DNA of 64,000 nucleotides, taken from contig BGKB01000238.1 of the NCBI GenBank assembly GCA_003116975.1, positions 1 to 64,000 of the forward strand. The letters are read 5' to 3'. The notes below the pieces were generated by a model. The model saw nothing but the letters and a program-made list of their open reading frames with translations, had not been told where the DNA came from and did not search any database. Positions 30,201 to 37,771 of the stretch are shown piece by piece (within the stretch, counting starts at the first letter, position 1; every line of letters begins with the position of its first letter). A program made the position numbers and the translations under genes. The DNA is from Aurantiochytrium sp. KH105. Taxonomy: Eukaryota > Sar > Bigyra > Thraustochytrida > Thraustochytriidae.

Positions 30201-30484
30201 GGGGTGCGAAAGGCCACGCTAAAGACATTGTTGGTGTCGTCGCAGGCCACGTGGAGGTGGCGCGCCGCGGTGCGTTCGTGCTCGAGGTGGTAGGCCACCA
30301 CGTCGAACTCGGGCACGGGGCAGACCTCCTTGACCTCGAAGCCGTGCATCTTGCCGCCCACCTGCAGCCACGCCGGTGCCGCGGCGCGGGCGGCGCCCCG
30401 TTGCGCGGCCGCTGTGCTCATGCCGCGGCGCGCCGCCATGGCGCCCGCGCTCGTCACGGCGCTCAAGCGCAAGTTCCTCGCCAT
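27221..30484 (-). CDS. Presequence protease PreP/Cym1 (M16C metallopeptidase)
   Basis: 1087 residues, close to the family's usual about 1000-1080. A targeting presequence (about 1-35, ending near [13 protein letters not shown]) leads into the first M16 domain with the inverted zinc motif H104-ILE-H108 (Glu107 catalytic) in [24 protein letters not shown]. The further conserved block [20 protein letters not shown] and third-ligand region [10 protein letters not shown] follow. The other three M16-like domains and the linker hairpin are present as one frame. PreP degrades cleaved presequences and other short peptides in the mitochondrial matrix. It is divergent from the SET gene across 327 bases. 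The start ATG has no competitor that keeps the presequence. Confidence 0.96.
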   Translation of the reverse strand: [1087 protein letters not shown]

Positions 30485-30558
30485 CGGTCGATCGTGCTCT
30501 GCCCGGGCGTCTGTCTCACAGTCGCTCCCAGGCTATCCATTGAATGCGTGCCATGCCC

Positions 30559-30564
30559 AGCAGC

Positions 30565-30599
<35 letters not shown>

Positions 30600-30600
30600 G
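30559..30600 (+). repeat. CAA trinucleotide repeat in a divergent promoter
   Basis: A (CAA)n run of about 14 units in the 327 bases between the PreP and SET-domain gene starts. Nothing else is recognised there. Confidence 0.9.
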
Positions 30601-30811
30601 AGCAACCGGACAACAACAACCAAAAAAAAGAAGCCAAAGAAGAAAGTTAGACAGCAAGCGACGACAGGCGAGTTGTGTCAAGCCTGCATGGCGCCGAGGT
30701 CAGTCGTGTGCGTCTGCACGACAAACTCGGACAAACTTGCCCTTTGTGAAAGACCAAGACCAATTTGAGATCGAGGATCGCACCGCACGCGTTCAACTAG
30801 CGTCAAGATCG

Positions 30812-32026
30812 ATGCGCTTGCTCGTCGCTGCGATCTTGATGACGGCAAGCTTGGTTCTGACGCGGACCTTGTGCTGCTCTGCAGAAGAAGCGTCGATGTG
30901 CGGGGACACCGAGCAGAGCCACGGGTTCGAAGTGCTCGCCAGCTGGGTACGCGAGCACGATGGCCGCGTAGACCGACGGCTGTCGCTGCACCACGATGCG
31001 GCGAGCGGGACACGCGGGGTCGTGGCGAGCGCAGATATTGAGGCCAATACAGAGATCCTCGTGGTGCCGTGGAAACTCGTTATTGGGGGGTCTGGCGAGG
31101 CTCCACGCCTCGGTACGGACGATGACGACGCGAAAAGAATGTGCGCACTCATTGACGCATACGAGCACATCCTGGCCACGGCAGATCCATGGTATGCTCC
31201 ATATGTGCGCATGGACGGAAGCATGCGCGGATTGCCGCAACCGATGCTCTGGAGCGACGCAGCCTTGGAGGCCTTGCAAGGTTTACCACCGAAAGATTGC
31301 AAACGCCACGTCCAGTGGTACATTCGAACCTGCCTCTCTGGTGAAAGACCACAAGAAGACTTGCAAGAGTCTCAAGTTCACGCTCTTGTAAGCTTTATCA
31401 CGCGTTCCAGCGACCGCGGCCTCATTCCCGTGTATGATCTTCTCAATCATCACAATGGCTTGCGTAATGTCGTAATCGATGCGCGCGAGGACAGTGTAGC
31501 TCTCGTCACCCTGCAAAAGGTGAATGCCGGCGAACAGCTGTACAATAGCTATGGGGAAGGCTGGTCGCATGAAATTTTCCGTGATTATGGATTTGTCGAA
31601 CCCTGGCCGCAGCTTTGGGGCATTGGCGACACCCTGCGTTACTACTTTTTGCTCTTTCCCGACAATGTCGTTGAGATCATGCCAGAGAAAATCTCAATGC
31701 ATGATTGGCGAGGGCGTACTCTTGCCGAGCGCAGTGCCGCAGCCGCGGCGCGGACAGCTTCTTTGTCCATGGAGCAGCTCGCAGAGTTTGCCGGTGCTGC
31801 GAGGGCCTTTCTCCAAAGCTTGCCTACGACGGCAGACGAAGACGAGGCTTTGCTTTCATCGCTTACCGCGTCTTCTTTCCCGAATGTGAACCAGAGTCAT
31901 ACATTTGGAAAAGAAAAGATGCTTCATTTGGCCATTGATTACCGACGCACATACAAGCGTGCCATAGAAACCGCGATGACTGTCGCGATGAGGGGTATGC
32001 TTGACAATTCTCGAGATGAGCTCTGA
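30812..32026 (+). CDS. SET-domain protein with signal peptide (RLSMT/SETD3-like)
   Basis: 404 residues. The N-terminus (1-22) is a classical signal peptide: RLLVAAILMTASLVLTRTL ending near a CCSAEE cleavage region. The SET fold shows the opening block RGVVASADIEANTEILVVP. It also shows the Asn-His motif PVYDLLNHHNG, the Tyr motif LYNSYGEGWSHEIFRDYGFVE (SAM and lysine channel), and a substrate-binding-like C-terminal helical region. This split-SET arrangement belongs to Rubisco LSMT/SETD3 relatives, which methylate lysine or histidine of non-histone proteins in the cytosol or plastid. A secretory signal is unusual for them; an ER-lumen or secreted enzyme would need SAM there. The upstream extension of the frame is antisense to PreP, so this ATG is preferred. 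Confidence 0.85.
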   Translation: MRLLVAAILMTASLVLTRTLCCSAEEASMCGDTEQSHGFEVLASWVREHDGRVDRRLSLHHDAASGTRGVVASADIEANTEILVVPWKLVIGGSGEAPRLGTDDDDAKRMCALIDAYEHILATADPWYAPYVRMDGSMRGLPQPMLWSDAALEALQGLPPKDCKRHVQWYIRTCLSGERPQEDLQESQVHALVSFITRSSDRGLIPVYDLLNHHNGLRNVVIDAREDSVALVTLQKVNAGEQLYNSYGEGWSHEIFRDYGFVEPWPQLWGIGDTLRYYFLLFPDNVVEIMPEKISMHDWRGRTLAERSAAAAARTASLSMEQLAEFAGAARAFLQSLPTTADEDEALLSSLTASSFPNVNQSHTFGKEKMLHLAIDYRRTYKRAIETAMTVAMRGMLDNSRDEL

Positions 32027-32116
32027 TGTGAACAATAATAACAAATCAGCAAAACGTACATGATCACTTGATTCATCTTGATACCCCCTTGGGGACACAC
32101 AACAACAAGGCTTTCT

Positions 32117-32478
32117 TTACATGGACGACCAGGAGGCGTCGACACTGTCGATCTCTGCGAGCTCTCTCTCGAGTTCAGGAAATCTGTCTCGAGCAATGAG
32201 GTCGCCGTCGTCTGCTTTGATTGTTGCATCCTCGAGGTCGCGGTCAATTCTTTTGGGTTTCTTGGGGGAATCCCAAAGGTACTTGGCAAGCGATTCTACG
32301 CGTTGTCGAGCAAAGGTTCCTTTCGTTATCACAAATCCTTCTCCTCCTCCGACGCCCGTTGTGTTCGTCGTTGTTTTGTTTTGTTTTATTTGTGAAAAGT
32401 CTTCTTACTCGACACGATAATTTCTGCTTTTAGCTCTAGAGAAAAGGGGTACAAAAATGCTGCTGCGATGACTCGCAT
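32117..32478 (-). CDS. Candidate two-exon small gene, unknown product
   Basis: A tentative 97-residue protein. Exon 1 would be 32409-32478 (ATG at 32478) and exon 2 32117-32340, joined across a 68-base intron with GTAAGA at the donor and GGAGGAG at the acceptor. The intron is AT-rich compared with the exons. The acceptor has in-frame NAGNAG alternatives. Exon 2 encodes a charged segment (e.g. RQRVESLAKYLWD, RFPELERELAEID) that looks like real protein, but it matches no family I know. It lies in the gap between the convergent SET and ApaG genes. Exon 1 is the weakest part of the model. Confidence 0.35.
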
Positions 32479-32657
32479 CGAACACGCTTTCTCTTGTCCA
32501 AAGAAAGAGAATGCCAAAGTTGTTTCTGGGAACGGCCAAACGCCCAGCCGAAAAAAAGGAAAAAAAACCTTCGGGCGACGTCCTCCTTTTTTCTTTTCTT
32601 TATTTCTTTTCTTTTCTTTTTTGCAGAAGTAGACAAGGCAAGAAAAGACAAAAATAA

Positions 32658-33464
32658 TTATGCCTCTTGCGCCACCGCCGGAGTTGAGGAAAGAAGTGGC
32701 ATGTGCTTGATGGGTATCTCAAAGGTCTTGCCGGTGTCGACATTCTCCGCAAGAAGAGCGCCTTCCAAAGACCCACTTCTCGTGGTGAGTTCGGCACCAC
32801 TAACATATTCAAAGACCTGTCCACTATCGTTGGCCATGTTGACGAGTTCAGGTTTGAGACCAACGACGCCATCGGCGAAGCGCTCAACCTCTGCCTCAAT
32901 TTCGCCCTCCTCGTTCCGGAAAATCCAATGGCGACCCAGGATCCTGTATGTTGTCATGGGATTCGGGCCAATGTTGCAAAGCCGGACGCGGTAGAGGAAC
33001 CAGGAAGAGCCTGGAATGTTGGAGGTATTTGTTGCTGTCAACTCGAGGCGGATGCCCTCCTCGGTGGTGTGGACCTGGGACGCGCGAGCCATGCGCCAAA
33101 AGGATGGCAAGGACTGCAATACTCGCGTAGAGCGCTCCATAACCTCGAGGCCTGCATCAATGTTTTTGAAGTGCATGTGCGCGAGCTTGACGAGGTCGTG
33201 GTAGTTGACGGGTGGGTCGTCATTCTTGGATGTGAGATCATTTGCCCATTCCGCGACAATGTCATGATCGAGGGCCATCTTGTCCTGCCAGAGCTCGACC
33301 CTGTCCTGCAGCGTCGGCGTGCGAAAGAGCATACGGCCCGTGCCAAAGTGGTCCTCTGCAATCGGGTCCGGGATGAGCACGGGCGTAAGCTTCGCCCAGC
33401 CCCCGGTCCCGCTGTGCCGGAGATCACGCACGATGAGCCTGTACATTGTCGTGGCGAGGTTCAT
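32658..33464 (-). CDS. ApaG-domain protein with LYR-like N-terminus
   Basis: 268 residues. The C-terminal about 125 residues form an ApaG (DUF525) beta-sandwich. Recognisable blocks are VRLCNIGPNPMTTYRILGRHW, here split by the strand IFRNEEGEIEAEVE, then GVVGLKPEL and FEYVSGAELTTRSGSLEGAL. The N-terminal part starts TTMYRLIVRDLRH, which resembles the LYR motif of mitochondrial complex I/Fe-S assembly factors with Met in place of Leu. ApaG domains occur in bacterial ApaG, FBXO3 and PDIP38 and are thought to bind protein or phosphate ligands. The function here is not known. The first ATG in the frame is at 33464; the frame is open a little further upstream, so a 5' exon cannot be excluded. Confidence 0.78.
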   Translation of the reverse strand: MNLATTMYRLIVRDLRHSGTGGWAKLTPVLIPDPIAEDHFGTGRMLFRTPTLQDRVELWQDKMALDHDIVAEWANDLTSKNDDPPVNYHDLVKLAHMHFKNIDAGLEVMERSTRVLQSLPSFWRMARASQVHTTEEGIRLELTATNTSNIPGSSWFLYRVRLCNIGPNPMTTYRILGRHWIFRNEEGEIEAEVERFADGVVGLKPELVNMANDSGQVFEYVSGAELTTRSGSLEGALLAENVDTGKTFEIPIKHMPLLSSTPAVAQEA

Positions 33465-34595
33465 GGTGCTGCCGCCTTGAAGCCTACGCACGTGCTCCTT
33501 TACGTAGTCGCGCGACCGCGAGCGCGCTTGTGTGCGTGCGAACGTCCCGGTCCTGCGCGCTGTCCCCCTCCTCGTCCGTTTGCTGGCGTTTGGCGGACGG
33601 TCGCGGGCTGGCTGGGAAGGACTCTGTTCCTGCTGGTGCTAGCGATCTTGCGAACGATCCGATCGCTTTCGCTCTGTGTCTCCTCTCTCTCTCTCGCTCG
33701 CCCCTCTCCTCCAACTTGCACTTGCTCGCGCGCGGTCGGGGTGACGCCCGTAGCGATACAAGCAAGCGCGGGGAGTGGAGTGGGCTCGCGCGCCGTGCGG
33801 GCAGGCCTGTATTCGAGGGCGATGATTCTGGTTTGCCTGAGGGCAATCTGGGCCGATGCGCAGAGGCTCGTCGCCATGGTCGATGAATCAGTGATTCATT
33901 GACAGTGAATGATTCGTTGATTCATTGACAGACGTCAATTGCTGTAAATGAATCTGTCAATGAATGAATGATGCCAACCAGTTGAGAGTTTCTCGGTGGG
34001 TGGTGCGGTGTAGGTAATTGCGCCTCATCACCAACTACTTGTGCATCTAACCTAGCCTTACAATCGACCAGGGGTGGGCGGTCCGGAAAGGGCATCATGA
34101 AGACGACAATGGAATGAGGAGGTGCTGCGGGGTCGTGACGCCCAAGTCGTTCAAGAATCCGCGAAGACAACAAAGCGTTTTGCTCGTCGCGTGGTCGGCG
34201 CACTGCGGGTCGTTAGAATTCAGGACAACTTGTACGTGGTAGGCTGTCTGCTGCCACTGCATGCAGTCGCAGTCGACCTGTGGCGGAGCACAAGCTTTTG
34301 GAAAAAAAAAAAAAACCAAAATGTTCGATGGACCTCTTCGCTTGGCCACATGGCTTTCCACAATGACACGGAGCGTGAGATTAGCATATACAAAAGAGAC
34401 AAATGATGATTGTACTTTATCAAAACAACCATTGGTCCAGCTGGGCGAATCATGCATCGACGAGAAGGGACGGTGGTGGCGCACGCGTACGTCGTCGTTC
34501 TTGTGGCATATACGTGGAGGAGTGCAGGAGGACTTTAAAAAAGGAAAAGGAAAAAATAAAAGCAACTTGAGTCGGATTTGTAATAGGACTCGTAC
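33465..34595. other. Intergenic, no supported gene
   Basis: 5' flank of the ApaG gene and 3' flank of the next minus-strand gene. A 125-codon minus-strand frame with a possible targeting-type start (33877) is Arg/Pro-rich and not called. At about 34275 (minus strand) a poly-T tract ends in CCACAG and is followed by about 60 open codons to a stop at 34095; this could be a terminal exon, but no upstream exon could be placed. Confidence 0.4.
33894..33965. promoter_or_regulatory. ATTCATTGACAG element, two direct and one inverted copy
   Basis: The exact 12-mer ATTCATTGACAG occurs at 33894-33905 and 33920-33931, and as its complement at 33954-33965, in an AT-rich island. It lies about 430-500 bases upstream of the ApaG gene. 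The TGACAG core is the site type of TALE homeodomain factors. A regulatory role is inferred only from the arrangement. Confidence 0.45.
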
Positions 34596-35078
34596 TTAGG
34601 CGCGAAATGGCTCGACGCGGTGCACAAGACTTCCTTTTTTCACCCAAATCTGACTGCACGAAAGACTAGAGCCCGTCTCGGTGACGAGGACGGAAATGTC
34701 TTCCTTTCGACCGATGTCACGCGTCCGCACCTCGATGTAGGTACTCGGGTAGCTAATGTAGGCCGCCGAAGAAGGCATGCTGAGCGTCTCTGGCTCGTAA
34801 ATATGAGTGACCTCGCCGCGAGACCGCACATGGCCCGTAAAGCACGTGTGCGTAGTATGGATCGCCGTCGACAGCCTCGGATCTGTCAAACTCGTGGATG
34901 AAGTCGGGGCCGTCGCAGCAGCCGCCGCGCTGGCAGCTGCGTGCGGATTCGACCACAGCCCCGCAGCCACAAGGTCTCCTTTTGTCCGCGTAACGCGGCT
35001 GGAAAGAGGTCTCGCGCCTCGCGTCGCGGACGCCGCGCAGACTTTTCCCCAGAGGCCGCGCTGCATGGTGGTCAACAT
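34596..35078 (-). CDS. Hypothetical protein, probable mitochondrial presequence
   Basis: 160 residues (156 from a second ATG at 35066). The N-terminus (QRGLWGKVCAASATRGARPLSS) is basic, amphipathic and free of acidic residues, as in matrix-targeted proteins. An Ala/Ser/Thr-rich linker (about 45-65) precedes a compact region with alternating hydrophobics (YPSTYIEVRTRDIG, EDISVLVTETG, CSQIWVKKGSLV) that should fold as beta-strands. No family is recognised. It is divergent from glutamate dehydrogenase, which is also mitochondrial. Confidence 0.6.
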   Translation of the reverse strand: MLTTMQRGLWGKVCAASATRGARPLSSRVTRTKGDLVAAGLWSNPHAAASAAAAATAPTSSTSLTDPRLSTAIHTTHTCFTGHVRSRGEVTHIYEPETLSMPSSAAYISYPSTYIEVRTRDIGRKEDISVLVTETGSSLSCSQIWVKKGSLVHRVEPFRA

Positions 35079-35783
35079 CTCCGTCGCCGCCGCCGCTCTC
35101 CTCTTTACGGAATAGCCTCGCTGCAGCAAACAAAGCGGATTGGCCCGCCGCGTCTCGAGCTCTCGCGCCCCTCGGCGTGTCTCTCTCGCGCGCGCGTCGC
35201 TCGTGGCGTCGCTCGTGGCGCGTTGTACCTGGATTGCTTTGGCAGCTTTTCGAACTGATTACCTCACCTCACCTTACTTGTAGCTTTACGCCGCCGCCTC
35301 GCCACGGTCAATCAATCAAACTCTCCGCCTTTGTGCACTTGTCCCTGCGTTTCACCCACTTTGCACAAGTTGTCTGCCTGTCGGGGACGCAGGCTCCGCG
35401 TCTCGTTCCGTTCCGTTCTTCCCTCGAGCCCGTTTCAAGTTCCGTATCTGTTCTGCATTCGGTCCGTATACCGCGAGTGGAGCGGGCGCGGATAGGCGAC
35501 TTGCAGGCGCGGAGAAAGCGAGTGTGCGGGCCGGGCTGCCGGACTTGGACAGTGCCAGCCAGGGACGATGACATGATGAGGAAGGAGGAGCGACAGACAG
35601 CACGATCCATCCGCGGCAGCGCGAAGCCAGAAGCGGCGCGGCGCGGCGCGGCGTGGCGCGGCGCTCGCGAGCAGAGGCGCTCGCGCGCAGATCCGCTCGC
35701 GAGCAGAGGCGCGCAGAGCGGAAACCGGAGGCCGCGCTGGAGGCGTCGCGGGGCCGGCTGCTGGGGGTGACGCGCGTGGCGAG
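35079..35783. other. Divergent promoter region with a duplicated GC element
   Basis: Between the hypothetical mitochondrial gene and glutamate dehydrogenase. The 18-mer GCTCGCGAGCAGAGGCGC, which begins with a perfect 10-base palindrome, occurs at 35663 and 35695 (32-base offset), about 70-120 bases upstream of the dehydrogenase start. CACCT/CTCAC repeats occur near 35265-35280. No gene is seen. Confidence 0.5.
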
Positions 35784-37466
35784 ATGATGGCGGCGAGGCT
35801 GGCCGTCGCGAACGGCGCGCGCGGGGCGCCGCCTCGCGCGGCGGGCCGTGCGCGGTGGATCCGAGGACTGTCGAGCGCGGATCTCCGCCTGGAGTCGTGC
35901 CTGGCGAGAGCGAGCGTGGGAAATAACGAGGACAGGAATTGCCAGGTGCGGCAGCAGGCAGGGTGGACCCGCATTGGGACGCCGTTTCGGACCGCCAGCA
36001 TGAGCACGGGGATCCCCAAGGAGGAACCACGGCTGCTGGAGCAGATTAAGGAGTTCTACGATCGCGCCAGCGATCTCTTGGATTTGGATGAGGGCGAGCT
36101 AGAGCTCATCAAAGGCTGCGACGCGGCCCTGCGTGTGACCTTTCCGTTCAAGCGCAAAGACGGCACGATAGTGGTGATTCAGGGGTACCGCGCGCATCAT
36201 AGCCGACACCGGCTTCCCGTAAAGGGCGGTATGCGTTTCTCATCGAGCGTGGACTTGCAAGAGGTCGAGGCGATGGCCTCGCTCATGACGCTAAAATGCG
36301 CCGTCGTGGACGTGCCCTTTGGCGGTGGCAAAGGCGGTATCCGCATCAACCCGAGCGACTACACGGAAAAGGAATTGGAGCGCATTGTGCGTAGATTCAC
36401 GACAGAGTTGGCGAAAAAGTCCTTTATCGGCCCTGGGCGAGACGTCCCTGGTCCTGATCTTGGCACGGGATCTCGGGAAATGAGCTGGATGGCCGACACG
36501 TACGTCAAGCTCTTTGCCGGAACAGACATTCACGCCAATGGCGTGGTCACGGGCAAGCCTTTGAGCATGGGAGGCATCGAGGGCCGCACTGAGGCGACCG
36601 GACTGGGCGTGTACTATTCTGTACGAGAATTCATGAGCGACAAGAGCATCATGGAGCAGGCAGGTCTAGGCGACAGCGTCGGCACCAATCTCGTGGGGCG
36701 CAGCTTCATCTTGCAAGGGTTCGGAAAGGTGGGCTATCATGCAGCGCTGTACATTAGTCGCGCCGGCGGGAGGATTGTGGGTGTGAGCGACCGCAAGTGC
36801 GGCATTTTGCGATGGGGTGGCATCGATCCTGAGGCGCTCAAACAGCACAAGGACGCCCACGGAAGCGTGGATGGCGCCTTTGCCGACGATGACCTTGACG
36901 CCGTGTACCGCGGCTCCGACGTGAGCAAGCTTTTGGAGGAGGCTTGCGATGTTTTAGTGCTCGCGGCCTTTCAGCAGCAAATTCATGTCCAGAACGCTTC
37001 GCGCATCAAGGCGCGTATCATTGTGGAGGCGGCTAATGGGCCAGTGACTCCGTATGCGGAGGAGATTCTGGAGCGGCGGGCCGACGGCGCTGCTGTCATC
37101 ATCCCGGACGTGGTGGCAAGCGCGGGCGGCTTGACGGTGTCCTACTTTGAGTGGCTCAAGTCGCTTTCGAATGTGCGTTTTGGCCGTCTCACGAAGAAGT
37201 GGGAAGAGCGAAGCAAACTTGTCATGCTTGAGGCCTGGGAAGACATTGGCGGCATGGTGGACGCAGAGAAGCGTCATCGTGTTTTGCAAGGCCCCTCGGA
37301 GCGCGATATTGTATTTTCCGGCCTTGCCGACAGCATGATTGTCGCTGCGCAGGACACCATTGAAACCTCGAAGCGGCTCAACTGCTCGCTTCGCCAGGCG
37401 GCCTATGTGAACAGCATTGCCAAGATCCACGAGAGTATGAAGCATGCTGGCTTGCTCTTGGCATGA
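35784..37466 (+). CDS. GDH: Glutamate dehydrogenase, mitochondrial
   Basis: 560 residues, nearly the length of human GLUD1. The presequence spans roughly 1-73. The catalytic region has YRAHHSRHRLPVKGGMRF, LMTLKCAVVDVPFGGGKGG and PGPDLGTGSREMSWMADTY. The Rossmann loop is FGKVGYHAA, and further blocks are VEAANGPVTPYAEEIL and VSYFEWLK. The enzyme interconverts glutamate and 2-oxoglutarate plus ammonia. After FEWLK there is an extended segment, FGRLTKKWEERSK to ERDIVFSGL, which aligns with the start and end of the regulatory antenna of animal enzymes but is about 11 residues shorter; plant and most bacterial enzymes lack it. Cofactor preference is not readable. Two consecutive ATGs open the frame; the first is used. 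Confidence 0.96.
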   Translation: MMAARLAVANGARGAPPRAAGRARWIRGLSSADLRLESCLARASVGNNEDRNCQVRQQAGWTRIGTPFRTASMSTGIPKEEPRLLEQIKEFYDRASDLLDLDEGELELIKGCDAALRVTFPFKRKDGTIVVIQGYRAHHSRHRLPVKGGMRFSSSVDLQEVEAMASLMTLKCAVVDVPFGGGKGGIRINPSDYTEKELERIVRRFTTELAKKSFIGPGRDVPGPDLGTGSREMSWMADTYVKLFAGTDIHANGVVTGKPLSMGGIEGRTEATGLGVYYSVREFMSDKSIMEQAGLGDSVGTNLVGRSFILQGFGKVGYHAALYISRAGGRIVGVSDRKCGILRWGGIDPEALKQHKDAHGSVDGAFADDDLDAVYRGSDVSKLLEEACDVLVLAAFQQQIHVQNASRIKARIIVEAANGPVTPYAEEILERRADGAAVIIPDVVASAGGLTVSYFEWLKSLSNVRFGRLTKKWEERSKLVMLEAWEDIGGMVDAEKRHRVLQGPSERDIVFSGLADSMIVAAQDTIETSKRLNCSLRQAAYVNSIAKIHESMKHAGLLLA

Positions 37467-37771
37467 GAGGACATTCAATCATCCCATCTTTACCGATGTT
37501 GCTTGAGAGACGGATGAATGCATGCATGCATGCATGGATGAATGGATAGATTTGCAAGCAAATGTTGCCCTCGTCTTCACTATAATTTCGCGGAGCTTTG
37601 ATCATGTTTATCCCTTTTTGTTTTGTTTTGTTGGTCCTTTTTGGCCCATACATCTTGCCGCGCAATCACAAACAAAGAAAAAGCTGAGAACAAAAAGGGA
37701 GGAGAAAGAGAAAGAAAGGAGAAAATAAATAACATGAGCTAACCACCACTTGCAAGAAGCGACCCCCTACT

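Noticed and set aside
32430-32545. Possible Pol III RNA on the minus strand (GTGTTCGATGC B-box-like, then T-run)
   Set aside because: No A box or cloverleaf folds around it; it overlaps the candidate small gene's first exon.
34095-34275. Possible terminal exon on the minus strand after a poly-T/CCACAG acceptor
   Set aside because: No upstream exon with a compatible donor and start could be placed, and the neighbouring gene has its own stop codon.
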